Notes: generated from the sequence alone by a model not told the origin. A stretch of DNA of 64,000 nucleotides from JAGDMJ01 sp963809695 (GCA_963809695.1 CAWEKI010000009.1:496001-560000), one strand, 5' to 3'. Shown: positions 28,970-37,888, counted from the stretch's first letter. Numbers and translations are program-made.

Positions 28970-30043
28970 TTATTGCTGCGCCCGCGCTATGTCCGAATGC
29001 CCGGACTTTGCACCGTTCCCGGCTTGTGACAGCGCCCGCCGATGGCGCGCCATCCGCACCATCCGCTTGTGCTCGTCAAACGTCGTCGAGAACCAGTGCC
29101 CCCCCGTACCGTTTGCAACGAAAAAGTAGTAGTTATGCTCGGCCGGGTAAAGCGCAGCAAGAATTGAAGCCAGCCCCGGGTTATTGACCGGACCCGGCGG
29201 CAACCCCCGATGCCGGTAGGTGTTGTATGGACTGTCGAGTTTCAGATCGGAGTACAGCAACCGCCTCGGCCCCGGCTCAAGAACATACTGGATCGTCGGG
29301 TCTGCCTCGAGCAGCATTCCCTTCCGCAACCGGTTCCGGTAAACACCCGCAATGACCGGCCGCTCGTCCTTCACCCGCGACTCTCCCTCGACGATAGATG
29401 CCAGGGTCAGCACTTGCTCCGTGGTCCATCCGAGCTCCCGCTCGCGCTCACGGAGCGAATCGGCATAGAAATGCATAAACTGCCCGACCAGTCTCTTGAC
29501 AATTTCCTTTTCGTCCTGCTGCCAGGTGAACACATACGTCTCCGGGAAGAGGTACCCTTCCAGCGAGGCCGCTTCCACGCCCAGGGATTGCGTGAACGAC
29601 TTATCGGTGACCAGGCGCATGTATTTCGCGGAGTCGATCCCCACCTGCCGGTTCAAGAGCCTCGCTTGTGCCCTCGCTGTGAGCCCCTCCGGAATCGTCA
29701 CCTGGATCGGTATACCCCCGCGCCCACTCCGCATGGCCAGGAAAATCTCGGAGTTCGAGACTCCGCTATGGAACATGTACTTACCCACCTGCAAACGCGA
29801 GATCCCTCCATGCAGCTTCGCAACGAATACAAAGAGCCCCCGGTCACGGATGATGCCCCCGGAGGCAAGCGAGTCTACGATGGTGGAGAACGACTGCCCT
29901 CTCGACACATAAAAGACCTTCTCGGAAGCTCCCTCAAAGGAGTTCGGGCCGTAGAACACATACCCCAGCCAGAGCAAAGCTCCGAGAAGCATCACGCCCA
30001 CCACGGTGAGCGGCAATCTCAACCGCCTGAAAAGCCTCGGCAT
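28970..30043 (-). CDS. mltG: Endolytic murein transglycosylase MltG (YceG-like)
   Basis: Inner-membrane lytic transglycosylase thought to cut nascent glycan strands and set their length. From ATG 30043 it has 357 residues: a short basic N-terminus, one transmembrane helix (about 9-31), a LysM-like region, and the YceG domain with the catalytic-glutamate block ASIVEGESRVKDERPVIAGVYRNRL, then LEADPTIQYVL and YNTYRHRGLPPGPVNNPG. The frame allows an upstream start at 30112, but that would overlap tsaD. It begins 20 bases after the tsaD stop, so the two are probably co-transcribed. Confidence 0.95.
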   Translation of the reverse strand: MPRLFRRLRLPLTVVGVMLLGALLWLGYVFYGPNSFEGASEKVFYVSRGQSFSTIVDSLASGGIIRDRGLFVFVAKLHGGISRLQVGKYMFHSGVSNSEIFLAMRSGRGGIPIQVTIPEGLTARAQARLLNRQVGIDSAKYMRLVTDKSFTQSLGVEAASLEGYLFPETYVFTWQQDEKEIVKRLVGQFMHFYADSLRERERELGWTTEQVLTLASIVEGESRVKDERPVIAGVYRNRLRKGMLLEADPTIQYVLEPGPRRLLYSDLKLDSPYNTYRHRGLPPGPVNNPGLASILAALYPAEHNYYFFVANGTGGHWFSTTFDEHKRMVRMARHRRALSQAGNGAKSGHSDIARAQQ

Positions 30044-30062
30044 CAGATGATATTCATGTCTG

Positions 30063-31076
30063 TTACTCCAATTCAAGATTCGGCACGGCCGCGAGTTCCA
30101 TCCCCGATTCAACCCCCTGCCGCAACCGGAGCCATCCCACGTATGCGATCATCGCACCGTTGTCCATGCAATATTCCAGAGAAGGATAAAAGAGCCTGAA
30201 GCCGCCTGCCCGTGCTTCCTCTCCCAGCCGCCGCCTCAATTCGGAATTTGCCGAAACACCTCCGGCCATGCACACATCTCGCACCTTCATTGCCCGGGCA
30301 GCGCGCATGGTCTTGGTCACGAGCACATCGACAACGGAGGCCTGGAATCCGGCACAAACGTCGGCAAGTGGTCCGGCACCGATTGTGCTCATCTGTGCAT
30401 TCAGCCGATGGTCGCGCAAGTAGTAGAGCACGGCGGTCTTCACACCGCTGAAACTGAAATCAAACGAATCTTCCTCAAGGAATGAACGGGGAAAACGGAT
30501 GGCTTTCGGATCTCCTTGCCGGGCCTGCCGGTCAATCGCCGGCCCGCCGGGGTAGCCCAGACCGAGCATTTTCGAGACTTTGTCGAATGCTTCCCCTGCC
30601 GCGTCATCGCGTGTCTGGCCCAGAACCTTGTGCTGAAATTCCGACACGGCGTATACCAGCATGGTGTGTCCGCCGGAAACGACCAGCGAGAGGATCGGAA
30701 ATGACGGCTTCTCTTCCCCAAGGAAATTGGAGTACAGGTGCCCTTCCATGTGGTTTACCCCAATGAAGGGAATATGCAGCGCGTAGGCAAGCGCTTTCCC
30801 GAAATTCAATCCCACCAGCAGAGCGCCGGCAAGCCCCGGTCCGTACGTTGCCGCGATGCCGCCGAGATCCTCCTTCCCCACCCCGGCTCTGGCGAGCGCT
30901 TCTTCTACGACCTGGATGATCAACCGCTGATGCGCCCTGGAGGCCAATTCCGGCACCACGCCGCCATATTTCTGATGCACCAGCTGGGACGAGATCACGT
31001 TGGATTTCACAATCCCGTCAGAAATCACTGCGGCTGAGGTCTCATCGCACGACGTTTCGATTCCAAGAACGATCAT
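30063..31076 (-). CDS. tsaD: tRNA N6-adenosine threonylcarbamoyltransferase
   Basis: Transfers the threonylcarbamoyl group to A37 of ANN-decoding tRNAs, with TsaB and TsaE (not in the window). The 337 residues start ATG 31076 (MIVLGIETSCDETSAAVI); a GTG at 31079 is in frame. The metal-binding motif is HMEGHLYSN, and SGGHTMLV, DDAAGEAFDKVSKMLGLGYPGGP and the C-terminal AGGVSANSELRRRL blocks are intact. A promoter ending five bases before the ATG suggests a leaderless transcript. It is divergent from rpmB, with the two promoters back to back. Confidence 0.97.
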   Translation of the reverse strand: MIVLGIETSCDETSAAVISDGIVKSNVISSQLVHQKYGGVVPELASRAHQRLIIQVVEEALARAGVGKEDLGGIAATYGPGLAGALLVGLNFGKALAYALHIPFIGVNHMEGHLYSNFLGEEKPSFPILSLVVSGGHTMLVYAVSEFQHKVLGQTRDDAAGEAFDKVSKMLGLGYPGGPAIDRQARQGDPKAIRFPRSFLEEDSFDFSFSGVKTAVLYYLRDHRLNAQMSTIGAGPLADVCAGFQASVVDVLVTKTMRAARAMKVRDVCMAGGVSANSELRRRLGEEARAGGFRLFYPSLEYCMDNGAMIAYVGWLRLRQGVESGMELAAVPNLELE

Positions 31077-31081
31077 CACGT

Positions 31082-31110
31082 AGGATACGCAAAGGGAGCG
31101 TAAATTTCAA
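31082..31110 (-). promoter_or_regulatory. Promoter of tsaD, abutting the start codon
   Basis: Minus strand: TTGAAA (31105-31110), 17-base spacer, TATCCT (31082-31087), five bases before ATG 31076. Confidence 0.5.
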
Positions 31111-31120
31111 TCCATTCGGG

Positions 31121-31149
31121 TTGCGGAAGTGCCTCTTTTTTTCTATATT
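31121..31149 (+). promoter_or_regulatory. Promoter of rpmB
   Basis: TTGCGG (31121-31126), 17-base spacer with a T-run, TATATT (31144-31149), 53 bases before ATG 31203. Its -35 lies ten bases from the divergent tsaD -35. Confidence 0.65.
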
Positions 31150-31202
31150 GTGACGCTTGCCAGATTTTCCGACATCTGAAACGAAGAAAGAACGGTACCA
31201 GT

Positions 31203-31394
31203 ATGGCACGAGTTTGTGAAATCTGCGGAAAAAAACCCGTCTACGGCAACAACATCAGCCACGCACACAACCTGACTCGCCGGAGATGGAATCCCAATCT
31301 CCAGGAAGTACGTGCTCGTGTGAATGGCCGGACTAAGCGGATGACCGTCTGCACGACCTGCATCAAGTCGAACAAGGTAACGAAAGTCGCCTGA
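31203..31394 (+). CDS. rpmB: Large ribosomal subunit protein bL28
   Basis: 63 residues, the length of bacterial bL28. It has the zinc-ribbon (C+) form with CEIC near the N-terminus and CTTC near the C-terminus; the core NNISHAHNLTRRRWNPNLQ is family-typical. It is monocistronic, with its own promoter and a strong intrinsic terminator before pgsA. Confidence 0.97.
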   Translation: MARVCEICGKKPVYGNNISHAHNLTRRRWNPNLQEVRARVNGRTKRMTVCTTCIKSNKVTKVA

Positions 31395-31448
31395 GTCGCT
31401 CGCGTTCCCCTCCGGAGCGACCTTGCGTTCGCTGTCACAGACGTCTGG

Positions 31449-31476
31449 AAGCCATCACTGCTGATGGCTTTTTTAT
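31449..31476 (+). terminator. Intrinsic terminator of rpmB
   Basis: Perfect 9-bp stem AAGCCATCA (31449-31457)/TGATGGCTT (31462-31470) with CTGC loop and a T-run. The pgsA ATG at 31480 follows immediately, so pgsA depends on read-through or on an unseen promoter. Confidence 0.9.
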
Positions 31477-31479
31477 TCC

Positions 31480-32106
31480 ATGCCGAAGCTTGAACTACAG
31501 CTTAATCTGCCGAACCAGCTGACCCTCCTCCGGATCGTCCTGACGCCCGTGTTTGTGGTTCTATTGCTGTCGGGCTCCCCGGTCTACATGCAATTGTCCC
31601 TCGCTGTCTTCGTCATCGCGGCGCTGACCGACTGGTACGACGGTTGGATTGCCCGCAAAATGGGATACGTCTCCCGATGGGGAAAATTCCTCGATCCCCT
31701 TGCAGACAAGATCCTCTCGTCTGCAGCGTTGCTCTCCTATGTCGCCCTCGGGCTTGTCGATGGCTGGATGGTCTGGATCGTCATCGTTCGCGATTTCCTC
31801 ATCACCGGCCTTCGAAGCTACGCCGAATATAAAGACGAGCCGATCGTGACCTCGCGGGGAGCTCAGGCCAAGACATTCGGCGAGTTTGTCGTGATCTACT
31901 ACATCCTGATCCTCTATGTTGCCAGAAGCATTCCCACGGTCTATGCCGATTTTGGATCCTGGATCGATGCCCTCATGCATCATCAGGTCTTGTTCGGCAT
32001 GATGTTGCTCGTCACGCTCTCCACCGTTGGAACCGGCATCGCGTATCTGTTCGATAACCGGAAGTTCCTGCGAGCCCTCTATGAAAGCATCAGACCGGCC
32101 GAGTGA
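31480..32106 (+). CDS. pgsA: CDP-diacylglycerol-glycerol-3-phosphate phosphatidyltransferase
   Basis: Makes phosphatidylglycerophosphate from CDP-diacylglycerol and glycerol-3-phosphate in the inner membrane. 208 residues with several transmembrane helices. The CDP-alcohol phosphotransferase motif is complete: DWYDGWIARKMGYVSRWGK followed by FLDPLADK (DG..AR...G...D...D). The next gene encodes the phosphatase PgpA, giving two consecutive steps of phosphatidylglycerol synthesis. Confidence 0.93.
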   Translation: MPKLELQLNLPNQLTLLRIVLTPVFVVLLLSGSPVYMQLSLAVFVIAALTDWYDGWIARKMGYVSRWGKFLDPLADKILSSAALLSYVALGLVDGWMVWIVIVRDFLITGLRSYAEYKDEPIVTSRGAQAKTFGEFVVIYYILILYVARSIPTVYADFGSWIDALMHHQVLFGMMLLVTLSTVGTGIAYLFDNRKFLRALYESIRPAE

Positions 32107-32137
32107 ACCAGAGCCGGAGCACCCCCATGTTTCCTTC

Positions 32138-32650
32138 ATGACCAGGCTTGTCGCTACGGGGCTGTTTGTTGGCTATATCCCATGGGCCTCCGGGACATTC
32201 GGTGCACTCCTTGGATGCGCCGTGGTGTTCGTTCCGGCGTTTGAGAACCCGCTGGTTTCCTTGCCCTTCATCGCGACAGGCCTTCTGGCCGGGGTGTTCA
32301 CGTCGGCCAGGGTTGCTGCGGTAGAAGGACACCGTCTTACCAGAAGCGCGGCAGCCACGAAAGCTCTCTTCCAACCGGAGCCACACCGGGAACCGGATCC
32401 TTCCATCGTTGTTATTGATGAGATCGTCGGCATGTGGGTCTCTCTTTTCTTCCTCCCTTTGAATCTGACAACGGTCATTGCATCGTTCGTGCTGTTCCGG
32501 CTGTTTGATGTCTTGAAGCCTCCGCCTGCCCGGCAGATTGAAAACGTTCCCAACGGTTGGGGGATCATGCTGGACGATGTCATCGCCGGGATCTACGCAA
32601 ACGTCGGCACCAGGCTGGTTCTGCTCTTACTTTCGGTACTGCATCCATGA
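32138..32650 (+). CDS. pgpA: Phosphatidylglycerophosphatase A
   Basis: Dephosphorylates phosphatidylglycerophosphate to phosphatidylglycerol. 170 residues from ATG 32138, where the family N-terminus LVATGLFVGYIPWASGTFGALLG begins; ATG 32081, overlapping pgsA, is an alternative giving 189 residues. Conserved blocks are VVIDEIVGMWVSL and FDVLKPPPARQIE followed by GWGIMLDDVIAGIYA. Several membrane helices are present. The stop overlaps the cinA ATG (ATGA). Confidence 0.92.
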   Translation: MTRLVATGLFVGYIPWASGTFGALLGCAVVFVPAFENPLVSLPFIATGLLAGVFTSARVAAVEGHRLTRSAAATKALFQPEPHREPDPSIVVIDEIVGMWVSLFFLPLNLTTVIASFVLFRLFDVLKPPPARQIENVPNGWGIMLDDVIAGIYANVGTRLVLLLLSVLHP

Positions 32651-33888
32651 ACTCCGCGATCATAACGATCGGTGACGAGCTGTTGATCGGCCAGATCATC
32701 AATACAAACCAGGCATACATCGCCGAACAGCTGAATTTCGTTGGGGTTAGCGTCGAGAGAATGCTGACAATCGGGGACGACATGAATGCCATTCTGCAGG
32801 CATTCCACGAGAGCTGGTCGTCGTACCAGGTCGTGATCGTTACCGGTGGCCTGGGCCCCACGCATGACGACATCACGAAAAAAGCCGTCTGCGAATTCTT
32901 CAACACAGGGTTGATCTCCAGGCAGGACTTGCGGGAGAGCATCCAGACGCTTCTCTCAAAACGCGGCACACGCTGGGGACCGACAGCCGAAGAGCAGACG
33001 ATGTTCCCGGAAAAGGCGAATGTCATTCCGAATCCGGTGGGAACTGCGGCGGGTATTCTGTTCGATGAGAATGGGAAGTATTTCATGGTCCTCCCCGGCG
33101 TACCCTACGAAATGAAGGAGATGGTCGACCGCACGATCGTTCCTTTTCTGAAGTCGAAAGTCACCGGCTCTATCATCCGGCACCTCACCCTCCGCACCAC
33201 CGGCGCAACGGAGAGCATGCTCGCCGCACAACTTGGCGATGTGAATCTCTTTCTTGAAGGCACTCGGCTCGCATATCTCCCCTCACCGACCGGGGTCCGC
33301 TTGCGGATCAGTCTTGACGACACGAATGCCGGAGCCGCTGATCACCGTATGCAGACTGTCGAGGCAAAGATCCGCGCGAAGGTGGGACAGTATGTTTACG
33401 GGACGGGAGAAGAAGAACTCGCGGATGTCCTTGGTGGATTCCTTGCCGAGCGGAAGCTCACGATCGCCATCGCGGAATCCTGCACCGGCGGCCTCATCGC
33501 CGACAAAATCACGGATGTGAGCGGCAGCTCCCGCTATCTTGAGCGTGCTTTGGTCACCTACAGCAATCGGTCAAAGACCGAGCTGCTCGGAGTGCCCGAA
33601 GATCTCCTGGCGCGTGTCGGGGCAGTGAGTCAGGAGGTGGCAGAGGCAATGGCCGTCGGCGTTCGACAGAGGTCGGGAACGGACATCGGTCTGTCAACGA
33701 CCGGTATTGCTGGACCAGCAGGCGGCAGTGTAGAAAAGCCGGTCGGCCTGGTATGGATTGGCTACTCTGATGCATCAGGCACGTTTGCGCGTCTTTACAG
33801 GTTTGGCGAGGGACGAAGGCGGGTGAAGGAGCGCGCCGCCCAGGCGGCGATGGAGCTTGTGCGGAGAAAAGTGCTGGGAATGGAGTAG
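32647..33888 (+). CDS. cinA: CinA: ADP-ribose pyrophosphatase / NMN deamidase
   Basis: 413 residues in two domains. The N-terminal MoCF-like (COG1058) domain has AIITIGDELLIGQIINTN and VTGGLGPTHDDITKKA. The C-terminal nicotinamide-nucleotide amidohydrolase domain (about 255-410) has IAIAESCTGGLIADKITDVSGSS and TTGIAGPAGGSVEKPVG. In this family the protein recycles NMN and hydrolyses ADP-ribose in pyridine nucleotide salvage, and it is often encoded beside recA. ATG 32647 overlaps the pgpA stop. thpR and recA follow. Confidence 0.96.
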   Translation: MNSAIITIGDELLIGQIINTNQAYIAEQLNFVGVSVERMLTIGDDMNAILQAFHESWSSYQVVIVTGGLGPTHDDITKKAVCEFFNTGLISRQDLRESIQTLLSKRGTRWGPTAEEQTMFPEKANVIPNPVGTAAGILFDENGKYFMVLPGVPYEMKEMVDRTIVPFLKSKVTGSIIRHLTLRTTGATESMLAAQLGDVNLFLEGTRLAYLPSPTGVRLRISLDDTNAGAADHRMQTVEAKIRAKVGQYVYGTGEEELADVLGGFLAERKLTIAIAESCTGGLIADKITDVSGSSRYLERALVTYSNRSKTELLGVPEDLLARVGAVSQEVAEAMAVGVRQRSGTDIGLSTTGIAGPAGGSVEKPVGLVWIGYSDASGTFARLYRFGEGRRRVKERAAQAAMELVRRKVLGME

Positions 33889-34005
33889 CCGTGAATCGGG
33901 AACGATGGTCGTATACCAAAGGTGTGTGGCGATAGATGATGACCTTGCTTGTGGTCTCTGAACTTCGTTCGTTCCGGTCGTTGCCATTGTAGGCACCAAG
34001 GGCTT

Positions 34006-34581
34006 ATGGCACATCTCAGGCTCTTTATCGCATTCGATAGCCCTCCCGAGGTCAAATCAAAGGCAGGAGAGATCCAGGATCGGCTTCGGCAGGCGCAGGC
34101 CGATGTTTCCTGGGAACGGCAGGAGAAGCTCCATTGTACGATCAAATTTCTGGGGAACACCGCTTCAGAGCTTCTCCCTTCCATTGTGGACGCACTCACG
34201 GATATCGGACGTGCAAATCCCCCATTTACTGTCCGATACCGTGGCACCGGCTGCTTTCCAGACAAACGTGCCCCGCGTATTCTCTGGCTTGGCATTGAAA
34301 ACCCTGATGAAAGGCTGAATTCGCTCTTCTGGGGGATTGAATCAGCCATGGCCAGCTTGGGATTTGATACAGAACAACGCCAATTTCACCCCCACTTGAC
34401 CTTGGGGAGAGTCCGAAGTAGGCGAAATCAGGTAAATTTGCTAAAACTTCTGGAAAATGTTACCTTTGATGGTACAACAACATCCGTTGATGAGATTCTG
34501 CTTGTAAAAAGCGAATTAAGGCCCACTGGTTCAGAATACACGAAAATTAAATTTGTGCCCCTTGTCGGAAAATTGGGCTAA
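34006..34581 (+). CDS. thpR: RNA 2',3'-cyclic phosphodiesterase (LigT family)
   Basis: 191 residues with the two HxTx motifs of the 2H phosphoesterase superfamily: HCTIKFLGN and HPHLTLGRV. These enzymes open 2',3'-cyclic phosphates on RNA. ATG 34006 precedes the family start LRLFIAFD; the upstream frame from 33949 is not family-like. It lies between cinA and recA, a conserved arrangement in many bacteria. Confidence 0.94.
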   Translation: MAHLRLFIAFDSPPEVKSKAGEIQDRLRQAQADVSWERQEKLHCTIKFLGNTASELLPSIVDALTDIGRANPPFTVRYRGTGCFPDKRAPRILWLGIENPDERLNSLFWGIESAMASLGFDTEQRQFHPHLTLGRVRSRRNQVNLLKLLENVTFDGTTTSVDEILLVKSELRPTGSEYTKIKFVPLVGKLG

Positions 34582-34587
34582 CGGAAG

Positions 34588-34598
34588 TATATATACAG
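34588..34598 (+). promoter_or_regulatory. Possible LexA-like half site before recA
   Basis: TATATATACAG overlaps the probable recA -10 region and matches the right half of an E. coli-type SOS box (CTGT-N8-ACAG). The left half is not conserved, so this is a weak candidate. Confidence 0.2.
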
Positions 34599-34608
34599 GA
34601 GGCTATAC

Positions 34609-35745
34609 ATGTCAGAAGAGAAAGACGCCAAAGCACAGGCACTGAAAATCGCGCTCGAGCAGATCGAAAAGCAGCATGGGAAGGGATCTGTGATGCGGCT
34701 CGGCGAAGGCCCGATTGCACAGGTGGACTTCATCTCCACGGGGTCCATCTCACTTGACGCGGCCCTGGGCATCGGGGGCATACCCCGCGGGCGAGTGATC
34801 GAGGTGTTTGGTCCGGAGGCATCCGGCAAGACCACCATCTGTCTTCACATCCTTGCCGAAGCTCAGAAGGCGGGTGGCACGACCGCCTTCATCGATGCGG
34901 AGCATGCCCTGGATTTGAACTACGCCAAGAAGCTCGGTGTGGACGTGAACAATCTGCTCCTATCCCAGCCCGAATTCGGAGAGCAGGCGCTCGAGATCGT
35001 GGAAACGTTGGTACGCAGCGGCGCTCTCGATGTCATTGTCATCGACTCGGTGGCAGCGCTGACGCCGCGGGCCGAGATCGAGGGAGAGATGGGAGATCCG
35101 AGCATGGGCGTCCAGGCCCGGCTGATGTCCCAGGCGTTGCGCAAACTCACCTCGGCGATCAGCAAGTCCAAGACGTCGGTGATCTTCACGAACCAGCTTC
35201 GCATGAAGATCGGCGTCATGTTCGGGAATCCCGAAACCACGACAGGCGGCAATGCGCTGAAGTTCTATGCATCCGTACGGATGGACGTGAGGCGCATCGA
35301 GGCGATCAAGGACGGCACGAACATCGTGGGCAACAGAACACGGGTAAAAGTGGTCAAGAACAAAGTTGCCCCGCCGTTCAAGGAAGCGCAGTTCGACATT
35401 CTCTATATGGAAGGAATCTCCAAACTTGGCGACCTGATTGACACAGCCGTCGAGCAGAACATCATTGTGAAGTCCGGTTCCTGGTTCTCTTACAAGGAGG
35501 AGCGGATCGGGCAGGGGCGTGACGCGGTGAAGAAGTTCCTGCAGGAGAATGACAAAGCTGCCAGGGCAATTGATGCCGAGACGCGCAAGAAACTCGGCCT
35601 TGTGGCGAAGACCAATGCAGCTGTGCCGCCCGAGGCAAAGGGAGACAGTGCCCGCACGGCAGCCGCATCCCAGCCGGCAACGCCTTCCAAGGCAGCACCA
35701 GCACCTATGGCTGCGGCCAAACCGGAGCTTGCCAGGAAGAAGTAA
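34609..35745 (+). CDS. recA: Recombinase RecA
   Basis: Strand-exchange ATPase of homologous recombination and SOS co-protease. 378 residues; AGGAGG lies upstream of ATG 34609. Walker A is GPEASGKT (68-75), with the MAW-type STGSISLDAALGIGG and the L2 segment FTNQLRMKIGVMFGNPETTTGGNALKFYAS. The C-terminus is extended by a roughly 45-residue Ala/Pro/Lys-rich tail (VPPEAKGDSARTAAASQPAT ...) rather than the usual acidic tail. recX follows after a hairpin. Confidence 0.99.
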   Translation: MSEEKDAKAQALKIALEQIEKQHGKGSVMRLGEGPIAQVDFISTGSISLDAALGIGGIPRGRVIEVFGPEASGKTTICLHILAEAQKAGGTTAFIDAEHALDLNYAKKLGVDVNNLLLSQPEFGEQALEIVETLVRSGALDVIVIDSVAALTPRAEIEGEMGDPSMGVQARLMSQALRKLTSAISKSKTSVIFTNQLRMKIGVMFGNPETTTGGNALKFYASVRMDVRRIEAIKDGTNIVGNRTRVKVVKNKVAPPFKEAQFDILYMEGISKLGDLIDTAVEQNIIVKSGSWFSYKEERIGQGRDAVKKFLQENDKAARAIDAETRKKLGLVAKTNAAVPPEAKGDSARTAAASQPATPSKAAPAPMAAAKPELARKK

Positions 35746-35774
35746 GGATTCGGGGTACCACTCACCTCTCAGGC

Positions 35775-35820
35775 GGCGCTTGGCCGGGGATCCTGATCTT
35801 CCGGCGGGCGCCGGTTTTGT
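35775..35820 (+). terminator. Attenuator-like hairpin between recA and recX
   Basis: Stem GGCGCTTGGCCGG (35775-35787)/CCGGCGGGCGCC (35801-35812): 12 pairs with two G-T wobbles and one bulge, loop of 13, then GGTTTTGT directly before the recX ATG at 35821. It resembles the partial terminators that limit recX relative to recA in other bacteria. Confidence 0.6.
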
Positions 35821-36477
35821 ATGCGCATCACCGCGATCGAGCCGCAGATGAAAAACCCGACACGTCGGAACGTTTACGCCGACGGTCAGTTCGTAGTCGG
35901 CATCAGCGCTGAGACGCTGTTGCGCTTCGGTCTTCGGGTCGGCGACGAGATCCCCCCCGCCCTCATCAACGCCCTCGAGAAAGCCGAGGAGCTTGTCGGT
36001 GCCAAAGGAGCCGCCCTTCGCTTCCTCACGGTACGACCGCGTACCGAGCGGGAAATCCGCGACAAGCTCCGGGAGAAGCAATTTGGCGACGAGGAGATCG
36101 TACAGACGATCACGGCGCTCAAGACTGCGGGATTGCTGGACGATGGAGCCTTCGCCCGTATGTATATCCGCGATGCGCTCGCGGGCCGCCCGGCGGGTAA
36201 GATGCTGCTCAAGAAAAAACTGCTTCTGCTCGGTGTTGACAAGAGCGTCATCGATGCAGCCATCGAGGAAACATTTGCCGGCGTTGATGTCCAGGCCACC
36301 GCCCTCGCCCTGGCGAGGCAGTTCATCAAGAAGACGCACAATCTCAAGAGCGGTGAGACCGCGATGAAAACGCGGAATCGCGTCAGCACATTTCTCGCCC
36401 GGAAGGGGTATGGATGGGATGTGATCGCAACCGTGCTGAAAGAGATCTTCACGGCTGACGAGGAGACCGAAGGGTAA
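35821..36477 (+). CDS. recX: Regulatory protein RecX
   Basis: Negative modulator of RecA filaments. 218 residues with three-helix RecX repeats: RFLTVRPRTEREIRDKLREK, TALKTAGLLDDGAFARMYIRD and GRPAGKMLLKKKLLLLGVD. The ATG at 35821 directly follows the recA-recX hairpin and has no visible Shine-Dalgarno, suggesting low translation or coupling to read-through from recA. Confidence 0.93.
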   Translation: MRITAIEPQMKNPTRRNVYADGQFVVGISAETLLRFGLRVGDEIPPALINALEKAEELVGAKGAALRFLTVRPRTEREIRDKLREKQFGDEEIVQTITALKTAGLLDDGAFARMYIRDALAGRPAGKMLLKKKLLLLGVDKSVIDAAIEETFAGVDVQATALALARQFIKKTHNLKSGETAMKTRNRVSTFLARKGYGWDVIATVLKEIFTADEETEG

Positions 36478-36516
36478 TACGGCGTCAAAGGGCGCAATTC
36501 CCGGAGCAGAAAGACC

Positions 36517-37191
36517 ATGAACAGAGTCGTGTTCGACATTGAGACCCTCGCCTACCCGTTTGAGAGCTTCGATCCTGAGCAGCAGTCGTACCTCCTGAAA
36601 TTTGCGCATTCCGACGAGGAGAAGGCTGAAGCCATCCAGCGGCTCAGCCTCACCCCGTTCACCGCGCGGGTGATCGCAATCGGCATGCTGAATCCTGATT
36701 CCAACCAGGGAAAGGTCCTCTATGAATCGCAGGATCAAAAGCCGAGTTACTCTGACGACGGGCTGGTGGAGTTCTTTCCGTGCAATGAGGAGGAGATGCT
36801 CAGGGAATTCTGGAAGACGATCGCGCGGTATGCCCAGTTCATCACGTTTAACGGTCGGTCGTTTGACTGCCCTTTTCTTCTGCTCCGGTCCGCCGCGCTT
36901 GGGATCAAGCCATCACGGAATCTGATGCCGTATCGTTACACCTGGAGCGAGCACTGCGACCTGATGGAGCAGCTCACGTTCTATGGCGCCTGCCGGAAAT
37001 TCAGCCTGGATTTCTACTGCAAGGCGTTCGGCATCAAGAGCCCCAAGGGCAACGGCGTCACGGGGCTGGACCTCGGCAGGCTTTTTGAAGATGGCCGCCA
37101 CAAAAAAATCGCAGAGTACTGCCTCGGAGATGTGCGGGCTACAACGGAATTATTCCGCCGGTGGGTGGATTGTCTGGGGTTTGAGCGGTAG
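36517..37191 (+). CDS. PolB-like 3'-5' exonuclease (DnaQ fold)
   Basis: 224 residues with the three exonuclease motifs of the DEDD superfamily: Exo I FDIETLAYP near the N-terminus, Exo II TFNGRSFDCPFLL, and Exo III EYCLGDVRATTELF (YxxxD type). It matches stand-alone proteins related to the proofreading domain of family B polymerases. Likely a DNA repair or nucleic-acid processing exonuclease; the substrate is unknown. It lies 39 bp after recX on the same strand, consistent with a repair cluster. Confidence 0.88.
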   Translation: MNRVVFDIETLAYPFESFDPEQQSYLLKFAHSDEEKAEAIQRLSLTPFTARVIAIGMLNPDSNQGKVLYESQDQKPSYSDDGLVEFFPCNEEEMLREFWKTIARYAQFITFNGRSFDCPFLLLRSAALGIKPSRNLMPYRYTWSEHCDLMEQLTFYGACRKFSLDFYCKAFGIKSPKGNGVTGLDLGRLFEDGRHKKIAEYCLGDVRATTELFRRWVDCLGFER

Positions 37192-37234
37192 TCTGTTCAC
37201 GGTTCAGCATGGTGCAACTTTCCCCCACCCCGCT

Positions 37235-37813
37235 TCACAGAGGTAATTTCGGCCACCGTTTCGAGAACTCGTGATAGATCATCGCCGCTGCACTGAGCTT
37301 TAGCAGATCCCACCACGAGAAGATCAGAAATCCGGCAGAAATCGATGAACGCAGGTTGTGAAAATACATTGCGGAGAGTTGCAGCGCGCCGGAGGTGAAG
37401 ATCACGACCAATCCGGCAGCCATGGCGAGGAATGACCAGATGAGGGAGGAATGTTTCTGAATAAGAAAGCCGGTCAGCGCAGCAGCGGCGGGGAACGCAA
37501 GCAGATATCCCCCGGTCGGCCCAAGCAGCCTGGCCACACCGAAAGCTCCACCGGCAAACACGGGCGCCCCCGCAATGCCTGCGGCCAGATAGAGCAGCTG
37601 ACTGAAAGCACCATTTCGGGCACCCAGGAACGCTCCTGACAGCAAAACGACAAGTGTTTGCAGGGTGTAGGGGACGGGATCATGCGGGATCTCCAACCTG
37701 GCACCGAGCGCTGTCGCCCCTGCAAAGGCGGCTATCCAAAAGGATTGCGAAAGAATTGTGTTCTGAGAGATTGCGGTCGAGCGTACCTGAGTGAGTTTCG
37801 CCGTTGCGCTCAT
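37235..37813 (-). CDS. bioY: Biotin transporter BioY
   Basis: Membrane S-component for biotin uptake (ECF-type or solitary). 192 residues from ATG 37813, with GAAGAGGA upstream. About six hydrophobic helices and the BioY signatures PVPYTLQTLVVLLSGAFLG and GGAFGVARLLGPTGGYLLAFP are present. No ecfA/ecfT genes are adjacent. Imported biotin would serve AccB encoded at 7.0 kb. It is divergent from prs. Confidence 0.94.
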   Translation of the reverse strand: MSATAKLTQVRSTAISQNTILSQSFWIAAFAGATALGARLEIPHDPVPYTLQTLVVLLSGAFLGARNGAFSQLLYLAAGIAGAPVFAGGAFGVARLLGPTGGYLLAFPAAAALTGFLIQKHSSLIWSFLAMAAGLVVIFTSGALQLSAMYFHNLRSSISAGFLIFSWWDLLKLSAAAMIYHEFSKRWPKLPL

Positions 37814-37859
37814 GCTGTGTTCCTCTTCAAATGGACAATGAAGGCCGATACGTCGTTGG

Positions 37860-37888
37860 AAAATAGCAAAAAGACTCAGGAGAAGCAA
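37860..37888 (-). promoter_or_regulatory. Sigma70-type promoter of bioY
   Basis: Minus strand: TTGCTT (37883-37888), 17-base spacer, TATTTT (37860-37865), 46 bases before ATG 37813. No BirA-type operator was recognised. Confidence 0.55.

Noticed and set aside
34960..36738. A 592-codon minus-strand frame across recA, recX and the exonuclease gene
   Set aside because: All three plus-strand genes are intact family members. The antisense frame mirrors their codon pattern.
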